A DNA stretch of 64,000 bases from Salminus brasiliensis. Taxonomy: Eukaryota; Chordata; Actinopteri; Characiformes; Bryconidae. The notes beneath the pieces are model-generated. The model was not told where the DNA came from, made no database searches, and worked only from the letters and a program-made list of their open reading frames with translations. Both the position numbers and the translations under genes were made by a program. Positions 40,957 through 56,669 of the stretch are shown piece after piece. The stretch lies in assembly GCF_030463535.1 (NCBI RefSeq), contig NC_132879.1, positions 40,826,597 to 40,890,596 on the forward strand. Reading direction: 5' to 3'. How positions within the stretch are numbered: position 1 is the stretch's first letter; each line of letters opens with the position of its first letter.

Positions 40957-41163
40957 TTGAGCTATATCAACTTTGGTGACACCAGCAAAAGTGTCAAAAA
41001 CTGCCTTCCAATATCCCTACAGACCAGGGCCAGACCACAGCATTTGCAAGAGATCCAAAAACAATGTTACATCTGGCGAAAATATCATAATAAGTTTCAA
41101 GGAATAATTATAAATGTTAGATTTGTACTGAATCATAACATTAACTTGAGAAAAGTTAGTTAA
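40957..41163 (+). other. Recurrent 68-codon ORF of the satellite monomer (representative copy)
   Basis: An ATG-initiated 68-codon frame is open in the copies at 25227-25433, 33442-33648, 34932-35138, 36436-36642, 37944-38150 and 40957-41163. In the other left-block copies the codon read as Cys17 (TGC) is TGA, through a C-to-A change in aaaactgccttcc, so the frame is broken. The predicted peptide is basic, has no signal peptide or hydrophobic segment, and matches no family I know. It overlaps the exon-like module in another frame, so the two cannot both be the real coding sense. The most likely explanation is a non-coding satellite with a fortuitous ORF. Confidence 0.25.
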
Positions 41164-41857
41164 TTTAACTAACAAAATTGAAGTTTGTAAATCTTTTCAT
41201 TCAAAAGAAAAAAATACTTTGTTGTAGTACTAAGAATGAAAAAAAATCTCTAAGAAAGTAAAAAAAAAAGTTATTTTCTTAACAATAAATGATCTTTTTT
41301 ACCTTATTTGGATGATGTTTTTGCTTTTGTGTAAAGAAATATTTTCATTGGTATTAAATCAAAATGCATGATTTCAACCAAGTCTTACATACACTTTGAG
41401 AAAAACGAATATATTTAGGTCCAGAATGTAGTGTAATTTTTTAAAAAGTTGATCCAGAGTACCTTTTTTTTCAGTGTAGGAATTGGTTCAACTGTGCTGA
41501 TTGTCTCCTTTAGAATGTGACATTATGTGAAAATTGAAAGGTTTAAATGAATTTGCGAATACAAAATCCACACTTATCAAACACCCAGACCACAGGACAT
41601 GTCCCTTTAAATTGTGTAGTCAGCTTTCATCTTAATCTGTTGCACATAAAACTGAATATATCTCATGTTACTCTACAATATTGAATTTTGCAAATGTTTC
41701 TTTTTGTTTTGCAGGTTGAAAAGGGTTCTTTGATTTGATTCAACTTTTAATAATGTTGATGTTTCTCAACAAATCCAGTAACTAAGTTAGCGGTACTGGT
41801 TCAGAAATTTGTTGAGTAAAACTCAAACATTTCCTATTTGCACGTGGTATCATTTAT

Positions 41858-42459
41858 TTTTGTATTGCTCTGAAGCAGAGCATGATTCCCTCCCTCCGGA
41901 AACTGGGTCGCAGGGCAGCGTTCCAGCATGATAATGACCCCAAACACACCTCTAAGACGACCACTGCTTTATTGAAGAGGCTGAGAGTAAAGGTGACGGA
42001 TTGGCCAAGCATGTCTCCAGTCTTAAATCCAATAGAATATCTTTGGGGCATCCTCAAGCGGAAAGAGGAGGAGCGCAAAGTCTCAAATATCCGCCAGCTC
42101 CGTGATGTTGTCATTGAGGAGTGAAAAAGCATTCCAGTGGCAACCTGTGAAGCTCTGGTAAACTCCATGCCCAGGAGAGTTAAGGCAGTTCTGGAAACTA
42201 ATGGTGTCCACACAAAATATTGACACTTCAGGAACTTTCACTAAGGGATGTACTCACTTTTGTTGCCGGTGGTTTATACATTAATGGCTGTATATTAAGT
42301 TATTTTGAGGGAAGAATACATTTACACTGTTATATAAGCTGCACACAGACTACGTTTCATTGTGTCAAAGTGTCATTTTGTCAGTGTTGTCCCATGAAAA
42401 GATATACTTAAATATCTGCAGAAATGTGAGGGGTGTGCTCACTTTGGTGATACACTGTA
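41858..42459 (+). mobile_element. Tc1-like DNA transposon, 5' truncated
   Basis: The right half of a Tc1/mariner element abuts the end of the satellite. It contains the C-terminal half of the transposase and then a 3' noncoding region. Its terminal inverted repeat ends gtgctcactttggtgataca (42436-42455) followed by ctg and TA (42458-42459), the target dinucleotide of this superfamily. The left half and left inverted repeat are missing, because the satellite sequence runs directly into the coding part. This is either a deletion or rearrangement at the array edge, or the point where array expansion stopped. Confidence 0.88.
41882..42223 (+). pseudogene. Tc1-like transposase, C-terminal fragment with nonsense codon
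   Basis: The frame begins inside the DDE catalytic domain and ends at the TGA at 42221-42223. Visible motifs are QHDNDPKHTSK, carrying the second catalytic Asp, and LNPIEYLWGILK, carrying the catalytic Glu. In the Tc1 family the next conserved motif has EEW, but here the Trp codon is TGA (42122-42124), a nonsense change. After it the frame continues with the usual C-terminal residues (SIPVATCEALVNSMPRR) and ends with the usual HTKY. The N-terminal paired-like DNA-binding domain and the first catalytic Asp are absent. This is a dead copy. An abundant fish Tc1 subfamily has the same inverted repeat, from memory. Confidence 0.88.
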
Positions 42460-42462
42460 ATT

Positions 42463-42930
42463 TAGGGGTACAAATTGTGTGCAAATTATGCAGTGTGCAA
42501 TAAATATCGAGTCCAGTGAGGTAGTAAAGTTATTAGTGCAAAATGCTTTCCATATTGTCTGGGGTAAATGGTTGGTAAATGAGAGAGAGTGTGTGCGCGT
42601 GCATGGAACAGAAAAAAACATCAGTTCTGTCTCTGGAGTTGAGAAGCTATTGCAGAGTCTGGTCGTGATGGACCGGATGCTGCGGTACCTTCTTCCTGAT
42701 GGCAGGAGGGAGAACAGTCTGTGTGAAGGGTGTGTGGAGTCATCCACAATGCTGGTTGCTATGTGGAATGCTGCGGGCAATGTAAATGTCCACGGCGGAG
42801 GTTGAGAGAGACTCCGATGATACTCTCAGCTGTCCTCACAATATGTTGGAGGGTCTTGCGGTCAGAGACTGTGCAGGTCCCAAACCAGGCAGTGATGGAG
42901 ACGGGCCTTTCTCAGCTTCCGGAGGAAGTA
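42463..42930 (-). mobile_element. LINE remnant, 3' end of reverse-transcriptase ORF, reverse strand
   Basis: On the minus strand, residues around STHPSHRLFSLLPSGRRYRS (coded near 42640-42740), followed by TTRLCNSF, match the C-terminal tail common to several fish non-LTR retrotransposons. Upstream on the same strand (42780-42930) the similarity continues in other frames (DLHSL, ILRKL-like stretches), so the copy has frameshifts and stops. I cannot settle the clade (Rex1-like or other). The 3' UTR seems to end near 42463, right beside the Tc1 inverted repeat. Confidence 0.6.
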
Positions 42931-44463
42931 GTATATGTAATATGTAAATTATTTATATGTAAATTATATTGTTATATTCTGCTTATGCTACCATCACTTC
43001 CATCAAGCAACATGAATGGGAATATACTTCACATGAAGTGGCTTGTTATTGTTACTGTAATAAAACAAATCACTAACACTTAAATCTGTAGTGTTTGGTA
43101 TATTGCAGGGAATAGTACTGAACTCTACTTGGCAGACTTTACTCCAGGGCAAAAAGAATCTTTGCTCAAGACTCTGAATGCTGGATCAGAGTATCTTGCC
43201 ATAAATGCATTAAATGTAAATGTAAAGCTTGACCACTATGGGACAGATTTTAACATGTAAAAAAGGTTATAGAATGCAAAAAAAAGTCTTAAAGTTCTGT
43301 TTTACTCCCTCCAGGCTGTGCACATTAGTGGTTCAGATGTTTAGTCTGATGTTCCGTGAGCTAGAGCTCGAACCCTCTTGCCTCACCCATGCAGTGAGTA
43401 ATTTTCGACTTTATTATTGGACCCAAGACAGGAATAACAAATTGCCAAGATTTAATGAAGGCTATTTTTACCAGAAAAAGTTCCCCTTACTGTGTTCCAG
43501 GGGAGGGGTCACAGCAGCAGCAACAGCTGCTCTTGGCTAGAGCTGCAGCAACCATATCCTGAACTCCCCTGTGACCAAGTCCCATCAAACAACGAGGTCT
43601 GCCTTGTGAGGCTGGTTTAGGGAACATGGTTTTACTAAAGCTGTGTGCAAAGTTCTCGCTGCAGAACTTTGCCATAAATTGCAAATCTGTTGAATGGTCT
43701 CATCCCTAGTTGGGGAAAATGTAGTCTAAAATATACTAAACTTTATTAGGCTACAGTGCACTGAAGTGTATTTGTAGCCACACAAATGATCAGTGCATTC
43801 AAACTATTTTTGTACTTGTACTTTAATTGTACAAAAATGGTACAAAAGCCTTACTTTGTGTTAAGTGTACTAAATGCTTAGGCTCAATTTGTGGTTTACC
43901 AGACTCAACAGGTGGTTCTCAAATTGTATCAAATTATTTTAAACAGTTTCTAAGGAACTGTTATATGTTGACATTGTAGCAGAATATATTGTTTATTTCC
44001 TTTATGGTTGTTCAGACATAACTACATAAAAAGCATATATAAGCACATTCTCTTTTTTGGGTATTTTGTAAGCCAGTCAAGACTACAAGAAAAGTTACCC
44101 CCTTGCTACCCAGTCAGTGAGCCAGCACAACGTCTCATCTCTCAGCTGCTCAGCCTGGTTCTCCAGAAGCCCTAAACTCCTCTTTACTTGCAGATTTTCA
44201 AATCATTAGAGGAAATTTGTAATGTTTAGGCACTTAAATGTACCGTAGTGTGTGGTTTCCTTTTTATGCTCAATTTGTTTATTTGTATTAAAACAAATAC
44301 ACAATCTACTCATATACTTACATAAAAAATAAGACTTTTTGCTGCTATCAGAACATTTAATTTCAAAACCGGATGTGTATTAAATGCAAATTTTTCAATG
44401 CATCCAAACTACCTGTAATTATCAGTATTGGATCAGGATCTAATTTAAAATTTAAAATCATGG
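42931..44463. other. Intergenic spacer, no gene recognised
   Basis: AT-rich, non-coding-looking sequence. Short ORFs on both strands have no recognisable domain. A stretch near 43720-43870 with repeated tatactaaa and tgtacaaaa words looks like decayed non-autonomous transposon DNA but could not be assigned. Confidence 0.5.
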
Positions 44464-44468
44464 ATAAT

Positions 44469-45246
44469 TGTCATGACTGGCTAGGTCTGACAATCACTGG
44501 GGAACACTCGCAGGGACGGTGCAACGCAAGATTTTAATGAACAAAACAGGGGATAAACATAAACCAGAAGCGGCAGCAAAGTACTGGGTAAAACTGGTAA
44601 CAGAAAATAAACGTGACAAAGCAAACGGGGCAAAACAAGAAAGCCACCTGAGGCTGGTGGATACCCAGGGAGCTAGGCGTGAGCGGGTTAACAAAACAGG
44701 GAGATAACACTAGAAACTAAAAACACTGGCAGTGCCAGTAAAAAGAAAGGGAATAACGAAAACCGTGCTCGTCAGGCGCAACTAAACTTACAAGACGTGA
44801 CCCGAAGCTTATGGATCAGTCGTCGTACCCTCGAGGCGACTCAGAAGCAAACAGAGCAGTAGTACACTCATGAACCGGGATAACATGACGGGCTCTCTCA
44901 GACGTCCTCGTGAAAACCTAACTAAACACTAGATTACTTAGACAGACGCAAACACTCCAGGTCGGCTCAGAAACCGCAAATTCACGGCAACGGGAAGTTC
45001 GCGTTCGGTCCCTAAATACCCCAGCCTCAGGCGAACCAAATCAAAACACACGTGAACACAACAGAAAACATGGCGTGATACATGAGATGGCTGTCAACAT
45101 AAAAGTCCATGGTGAGGTGACGTGAACGTGAATACAGAACTGAAAGTCCGTGAACCAGGAAATCAACTAAACATCAACTTAAAAGTCCCAATGAGCCTGC
45201 GGACCGAAACCGCCCCCGGGGCGGGCGCGGCGACGCGGACCTGACA
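44469..45246 (-). mobile_element. Solo LTR of an LTR retrotransposon (probably Ty3/Gypsy type)
   Basis: The 778-bp element begins TGTCA and ends TGACA (5'-TG...CA-3' with a 5-bp terminal inverted repeat). It is flanked by a perfect 5-bp target duplication, ATAAT at 44464-44468 and 45247-45251. On the minus strand it has the order expected of an LTR: a TATA-like tatttag (complement of about 45013-45019), then an ATTAAA polyadenylation signal (complement of 44533-44538) about 65 bp before the end. No internal region or second LTR is present, so this is what remains after recombination between two LTRs. It is much more GC- and CpG-rich than its surroundings, especially at 45200-45240. Confidence 0.85.
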
Positions 45247-45251
45247 ATAAT

Positions 45252-47600
45252 ACTATAAATATCTTTGTCCAGTACCCCTCTAACATAGGACAACTGGCAT
45301 AACTATTTAAATTGTTTACATAAATTTAAAGGCTTATTAAAAGTAACTCAAATTAATAACTGTAATAATAATATATAAAGGAGAAAAATTTATACTTACT
45401 GTTACTGGGAAATACAGTTTTGCACTGGCACTTTATTAATATAATCTTAATCAGGACACATAAATCTTTAATAAAAGTAGCATTATGAAGGAAAATATAC
45501 AGCTTTCAGACACTGGCACCCTGTTTTATACTAGGCGAATACAGAAAATAAGTGGATTTCAGAAATTTTGGCTGTGATGTCTGGACTCATTTTTTTAAAG
45601 ATAATACTTTATCAATTCAAATGAAGTGACTGATCACTTGTTTTGCTTCAGGCTTCCATGAAGATCTTTCATTTAGACAACACTGCTACTTATTTAAAGA
45701 GATGCTGGATGATTGCCAATTGAACTTCTCAAGACAAACACAAACATCCAGAAGTAATTTAATGAAACAAGCAAGTGAAATCACACAACGCCAGATGTTG
45801 TTCTGATTAGCATTGCAAAAGCACAGCTCAACAGTGTAGACTACACTCATTCAGACATCTGAAATTTTATAGGTACCAAGAAAAGATGGTAAAAAGAAAA
45901 CAACCACTTGGGGACCATAAAAGAGGCAAGACATCACCAAGTCTTGAGCATAACTATAAAAGATTAGAAGATAAATTTAGGAAACATTCACTGTTGGAGA
46001 TGCCATTAAAAGACTGTAAAAGTAATTTGCTGCATCTTTAAACATATAACATTCTTCTATATTTGAGTGTACTGATTAAGATTATATTTAAAAAGTGACA
46101 GTAAAACTGTATTTCTTCACACTAGTCTGAAGATAGACACTATCACCATATTGTCAGACTAAGAATGTATGGTGCCAGTGGTTGAATGAACTGTTTTCAT
46201 TCATACTGTCAAATTTCTTAAAGCTTCACATTGTGGTTAGGATGTTTTAACTGAGGGGCTTCAAGTAGGCCTAAGATATTAAATCATGCCAATGCATATG
46301 TGTGAGGGTAGGGGGGAGTTAAACATCTCTAAAAAATCAGGATAATTTGTATTAATTAATTGTATTAATTTGTATTTTTTATTTAATTTAATAATTTGAA
46401 CATTAATACATAAGCATTTACCAAGACTAAAATGAGCCTTTATAGCCTATATGGCCAAATCATTTCAGAGTGTCTCACACATAAAATAATATAAAAGCAA
46501 CATTTTACCATCTTTTACATTACATTTTTATTTTCATGCTAATTAAAAAATAAAGAAATACATAAATTAAATTCAAAAGTCAGATAAAGTCAAGCTGACT
46601 AACCAGTTTGACCAATGGCTGCATATAGACGCAGGTACAAGCAGACCAGTAGTGGCAGTGAAAAGGCGGAGCTTAGACAGCTTTCTGTTCGAATTCAGTT
46701 CGAACGTTTTTTTAATTGTTAAGCTTGTTGATCAAATTAGAGAAAGCCTATTTTTGTAGAAGAGAACATGGGCCGTTCCATAATCTAATACGGCTCCGAG
46801 ATACCTTTATTACAGGTTCAAGGACACCCCGAAATAAATGGAAGTGAACGACAGTGAAGCTGGCCTCAACCTTATGCAAATTACACGCGGTGCTGACCAA
46901 TCCGTTGTCCGTGCACAACCAGTGTGTGCCTACATAGTTCCGTCTGCACGAAATGGACGTGAAGGACAATTCTCTTTTTTTAGCCGTGCATAATGTAACT
47001 AATACTAAAATAGTTTTATATAACCAAGCTTACGGGGTCGCTCTACTTGAGATGATATTTATTTGAAATCCACGACCTCATGATTGACACGTTCCTTAGC
47101 GTCCTGTGTTGGAGCCAGACACGCCCCTTAAGCGACAAAACACTGGCGAAGGGAGAATTTCGCGACACCTGCAATGGATTCGAACTATTACTGTGGCAAG
47201 CTCTCCGCGTGAACGCGCAAACACAGCCAAACGGAATAGACGAAGTGAGTAGAGAGCGGGTTGAGATCGAGAGATTGAGAAACGTCATTTAGCTAGTTTC
47301 AACCCAGCCGCCGACAAACGTAACATATCAGTACAATTAATGCGTTTGTATGTAATTCCAATGTTTGTGCACGTGTATAATGCAGAGTTGTAGAAACATA
47401 CACATGTGTAATACACACCAGGCAGCGTCATAAAAGTATTGTAGTGTGGTGCAAAGCGGGCATCATGTCGGAACTACTCAATTCTCCCCTGCCTTTTAAT
47501 GGGGAACGTTTTTAAGAACGGACCTGCATGCGCCTGAGCTTGTTTCGTGCTTTTTGGATCAAGGTTAGCGGCTGTGGAAGTTGTATTTCGCTGCACATGA
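45252..47600. other. Spacer upstream of ssbp1, no gene recognised
   Basis: No exon or domain could be recognised. From about 46680 the sequence becomes less AT-rich and gains CpGs, approaching the ssbp1 promoter. A perfect inverted repeat gttcgaa/ttcgaac with a 5-bp spacer lies at 46687-46705, directly followed by a T run. Short ORFs at 46748-46969 (-) and 47080-47292 (+) show no family features. Confidence 0.5.
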
Positions 47601-47639
47601 CTCTCGGTTTGTTTTAAACACCCCACTAAAAGGGTCATC

Positions 47640-48209
47640 AAAGTGCGGTTTACGAAAACGTGGAATCCTGTATGTGAGTAGCTATTATGAACCGTAACAG
47701 AATGGCGGGAAAAGTTTTACTGGACTGAAACGAGGCAGGTGAATTCTAAAATAAAGCACGTGGAACATTTTAAAAAATCTTTTTTTGTGTCACGTTGGTC
47801 CACTAATTGAGCAGGTATGGGAACGCTCTAGCCAAAGCTGAGCTAAACTTTTTTTTTTTAATATCGTAATACAATGTCGTAGTTTGTGATCTAAGAGTTA
47901 TAGCACTTGCTGTTATATTATTAGTCATCTGTTGCCTTTATATCATTTACAATCTAGTTTTCTGATCAGATCTTCTTAACAACATGGTCTTGCCAATTCA
48001 ATTTTATTCTAATGGATATAGATATAATTTTTAAAAAGGGTCTAGAATATGTATACCACTAGGCTCCTACATGGACCGGTTACTCGTGTGATGTTTTTAT
48101 TGTGCTATAAAACAGAGTGCCTTTTGGTTTCTTGATTGTAATCCCTTTCTCGTAGAATCGGAAGTTAGCTATATAGAGTCAACAAAGAAAATCCGGTCAT
48201 AAATACAAA
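47640..48209 (+). promoter_or_regulatory. ssbp1: ssbp1 promoter and 5' UTR with a probable noncoding first exon
   Basis: An atggcggga word at 47702-47710, close to the YY1-type core common near start sites of mitochondrial-protein genes, sits just before a donor-like gcag/gtgaat (exon end 47738). An acceptor-like ccctttctcgtag ends at 48155, leaving a 54-bp leader (48156-48209) before the start codon. The model of a noncoding exon 1 ending at 47738 spliced to 48156 is inferred from these signals and from the general layout of vertebrate SSBP1. It would need transcript data to confirm. Confidence 0.4.
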
Positions 48210-53683
<5,474 letters not shown>

Positions 53684-54290
53684 AGATGAGCGAAGATCTT
53701 GTATTATGCTAGACTCGATACTTTATCCTTGATGTTTGACATTGGACAGAACAAGGAATAACCGCATAAGACTGACTTCCATATGTAACCTGAACAGGAT
53801 GCATATATTGCATACTGGTTTAAAACATACCATCTGTTTAACTGATGTTTACAATGTGTTATAAAACCTAAAGTAAAATTTTGAACTCCAACATGTTCAT
53901 ATGAGTCTTGTATTGAGATGTTGTCTTGTCACCTCCCCCCCCCCTACATTTTATAAGTAATAGTTTCAGTACTTCAGAGTTTTTACACAGCCTGTTCAAA
54001 CACCATAGTTATCATGCTGAAAAAAATATTGCCTCTTTATGACTGTTATTAGGTAATGATACTTGTCCACATTTTCTCAATACTTAATTTTTACAGCTTT
54101 AAAGATTAAAGATGTGGAAATAAGTCAAAGATTGACTTTTTGACCAAAGTAGTCCGTAGTAATAAAGAATGTCACTTGGAGGCGGGTCTTTCTGTTAGGG
54201 ATTCTTGGCTTTATGTGGTTCGCCAAGAACTTAAACTGCAGAATGTGTGACTGGGCTTTGGGCATGTCAATAAAGTGCTGAAGGATTTAC
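53684..54290 (+). terminator. ssbp1: ssbp1 3' UTR and polyadenylation signals
   Basis: Following the TGA, two AATAAA signals are present at 54161-54166 and 54269-54274. The second is followed within 30 bp by a likely cleavage region and then TG-rich sequence (ttggttgttgcttctgtatg). Which signal is used cannot be told. A C run interrupts the UTR near 53935-53944. Confidence 0.55.
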
Positions 54291-54299
54291 TAAACTCTC

Positions 54300-54913
54300 A
54301 TTGGTTGTTGCTTCTGTATGTCTTTATTCCATTACGTTGTACTGTTGGAAACACTCATCTGATTGGTTCTGTGGTTTTTGTAGGGCGTGGTTTAGAAGTT
54401 GAGTCGTAAATGTTTTGGTCTTTAAAAACATTTTCATCACATGGTCGAGGTAGACATAGATTTATTAGGAAAATAAGAAGAACCTATTTTGGTGTTGGCC
54501 GTGCGTTTGTTTAAAAATAAAATAACCATTTAAAAAAATTCGAAAAGAAGTATTTTCGTTACTCCCACTATTTCCCCACCCCCCAAATTCCTGATCGACA
54601 AAGAAGAAGCAGCGTAAGACAGAAGGAAACGGGAAAAAAGTCCATCTTGAGTTCGCACTAGAACAAACTACATGTTCAAATACACTCGCCAGTGTGAACC
54701 AAACGTGAGTTCTGGACGTGCCACCATATTTTCGACATTCAAAACCTGGGAATACGCCGAAGTGGCCTCAGCTGAGTCGCAGCCATCTCAGTTTGCCGTC
54801 TAAACTTTCTGGCAGAAAAAGCCTTCATCGAGGACCGCAAGTCGACCGAGGAATGTTTTAATTTTGATCGCTGCCAGTCTCGCAGTTCCATATAAAGTAA
54901 TTAATAGTGAGGA
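54300..54913 (+). promoter_or_regulatory. creb3l2: creb3l2 promoter and 5' UTR region
   Basis: About 640 bp separate the last ssbp1 polyadenylation signal from the creb3l2 start codon, so the creb3l2 promoter must lie within this gap or overlap the end of ssbp1. CpG-containing sequence rises from about 54600. In-frame stops TAG TGA stand two codons before the ATG (tagtgaggaatg), which fixes the ATG at 54914 as the first codon of the reading frame. No TATA box is convincing, and the start site is not determined. Confidence 0.5.
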
Positions 54914-55012
54914 ATGGAAGTACTTGACAGCGGTGAATCGTACATACAATGGGACCGAAATCTCAGCGAACTGTCAGAACCCTGTGAAAACGATAATGTT
55001 CTATACAGCACA
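54914..55012 (+). CDS. creb3l2: CREB3L2, first coding exon (partial gene)
   Basis: The exon runs from ATG to a consensus donor gtaagt at 55013 and encodes exactly 33 codons (phase 0). The peptide begins MEVLDSGES and continues QWDRNLSELSEPCENDNVLYS. This matches the N-terminus of vertebrate CREB3L2 as I remember it (MEVLESGE, QWDRKLSELSEP, then an acidic LMYHTHFSELL, the point where this exon stops). CREB3L2 (BBF2H7) is a bZIP transcription factor held in the ER membrane. On ER stress it is cut by site-1/site-2 proteases, and its N-terminal part enters the nucleus to activate secretory genes such as SEC23A, notably in cartilage. The acidic N-terminus begins the transactivation domain. The bZIP and transmembrane exons lie beyond the window. 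The exon lies in the same direction as ssbp1. Confidence 0.85.
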
Positions 55013-55880
55013 GTAAGTAAACATTTTAGCCATTCAACTTATGCCCTTGTGGAGTTGGTTTCTGTGCTTTTTCTCATTTGAGTCCAGGTAGTGGCGTGTT
55101 CGTAATGTGTGGAGGTTTGAATCGCTAAAATGTGATTGAGCGTCCGTTTTCTCGGTCAACAGGTTTAAAGTCGAAGCTAAAACGTTAGCTGGCTCAACTG
55201 TACATTTCCTGCTTCTAGTATTGGAAAATTAGTTGAATGTTGTAAAATAACATTATACTTTTAGGGAACACAGGACTGTCTGCTTCTTTGGCTTCAATGC
55301 AGTAAAGTTCAAACGGCGCAGTGGGTCCAGATTAACAAAACTGGCAATGTGGAAGAACGATGAAAAATAGCATAATTGGGTTGCTGCAGTACTTGCGAGC
55401 CAGGTCCATACGTGTAGTTAAAATACCGATAGTGTTTTTGACTTGCTGGAATGGGGGAGACCGGGTTCTCCGTTATGTAATAATGGGTCACTCGCCAATA
55501 ACAGGGAAGGGACTTCATACAGTACAGGTCTGGGTAAGAGAGCAGGGTGATGAGAAGAACTTAAGCCCCATTTATAAAAAAAATATATAAAAATAACAGA
55601 GTAGCTTTGCCTTTGGTACCCCGTATACCTTGTGTGTCAACCAGTGGTTCATGTTGTAGCAAATGAACAGAACAGGCTCTTTGTATTGGTTAACCCCCTC
55701 CGTGCATAAGTTTTGCTCTGCCCCTTAAGGAGTCTCCCTCCCATTTCTCCTCACTTTCCCTGTCTTTCTCTCCCTCCCTATCTGTCCCCGAGGTTTGTTG
55801 ACGCAGAATATTTTACCACAATGCCAGCTATTCTCAACTGCGGCCTTGCCTGTAAGCCTGGGCTTACAGGACAGAGAACA

Positions 55881-55899
55881 TATTTATTTATTTATTTAT
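55881..55899. repeat. TTTA microsatellite
   Basis: Four to five TTTA units in a row, followed by AT-rich sequence. Confidence 0.85.
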
Positions 55900-56144
55900 G
55901 AGAATCTCTAAATAAACACGTTTAGATCATTTATATACGTTTAAATAAAAAAGTTATATTAAGTAAGTTATGTTGCATGTGCTCTTCGTTGTTGTGTATT
56001 AATTCAGTCATATTTATAAGATTCATATTGTTATGTTTCAAGGAGGCATAAAATAAAACATGGTATCAATACTTTTACAGTAGACCATGTTCACTTGTCA
56101 TGTCAGACTTTACTTTCTACCGATTTCACTACCAGTATGAATTT

Positions 56145-56158
56145 AGTGTGTGTGTGGG

Positions 56159-56193
<35 letters not shown>
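56145..56193. repeat. GT/TA microsatellite
   Basis: A short GT tract and G run (56145-56160) lead into sixteen TA units (56161-56193). Confidence 0.95.
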
Positions 56194-56196
<3 letters not shown>

Positions 56197-56550
56197 GAAC
56201 CTCTGAACTGTATATAAAAACGTATATATAAGAGTAGCAGGTCAACAGAGGCCCAGCTTGCTGAAGTAATGCAAAATTTGCCTGACAAAGCCCATGACTT
56301 CCACCACTGTTTCCACTCCATGCAGTCCTGTTTGGATGCCAGATGTGCTTAGCTGCCATGTACTCAATGATTATATGCTGGAGCTGTGCTGGGTGAAACT
56401 AATACTAATACTAATACTTACTAATACTTTTTTATTGACATGCTGGGGATTAGGGCTTCATCTAATTTTAACTTTTTTTTTTTTATTTAGTGAATGAATG
56501 TAACTACTAGCTTAATCTCTGAATTTAACAATATTTGTACTAAATACTGG

Positions 56551-56669
56551 ACTTAAAACTTAAACTGGTCATAACTTGATTTAATCACTGTGGTAATACA
56601 TATTTATACATATATAAGTAACCTCACTTATGAATTACCCCAGTGATTAAATCAAGTTAAGTTTTAAGT
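56551..56669. repeat. Near-perfect 119-bp hairpin in creb3l2 intron 1
   Basis: Three nested stems are visible. The outer stem pairs acttaaaacttaa (56551-56563) with ttaagttttaagt (56657-56669), a perfect 13 bp. The middle stem pairs 56575-56597 with 56634-56656, 23 bp with one mismatch. The inner stem pairs ataagt with acttat around the loop aacctc. An unpaired bulge of about 11 nt sits on the left side between the outer and middle stems. It could be a MITE or a microRNA-like foldback. It does not resemble a microRNA I know. Confidence 0.75.

Larger units (their letters stand above)
32489..41857. repeat. Macrosatellite array, diverged right block and array edge
   Basis: The monomer interrupted at 30359 resumes here. 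Later monomer starts are 33776, 35266, 36772, 38279, 39785 and 41292 (partial). Spacing is less regular than on the left (1490, 1506, 1507, 1506, 1507). The copies share variants absent from the left block, such as agcaaagagtgct for agcaaaaagtgct and tctggcgaaaat for tctggcaaaaat. Private indels occur, including a roughly 25-bp loss near 34038 and T-runs near 34520-34550. The last copy has lost about 120 bp (junction near 41753) and then breaks off near 41857 at a Tc1 element. Most substitutions fall in monomer positions of about 740-1000, while the stretch homologous to 1000-1400 of copy 1 is nearly unchanged. Confidence 0.95.

Noticed and set aside
1..41857. CRISPR-like or VNTR reading of the regular repeats
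   Set aside because: Units are 1.5 kb and contiguous with no short repeat/spacer pattern, in a eukaryotic genome.
1..41857. T-cell receptor or immunoglobulin gene cluster with rearranging segments
   Set aside because: I found no V-domain exon, no J motif and no heptamer/nonamer recombination signal. Only a membrane-segment-like ORF supports an immune link.
1..41857. Centromeric array with CENP-B boxes
   Set aside because: No ttcg....a..cggg-type motif was seen, and an active gene lies close by. A centromere is not supported by sequence alone.
43487..43684. CAG/CTG-rich stretch with short ORFs
   Set aside because: Too short and imperfect for a trinucleotide repeat locus, and no coding signal.
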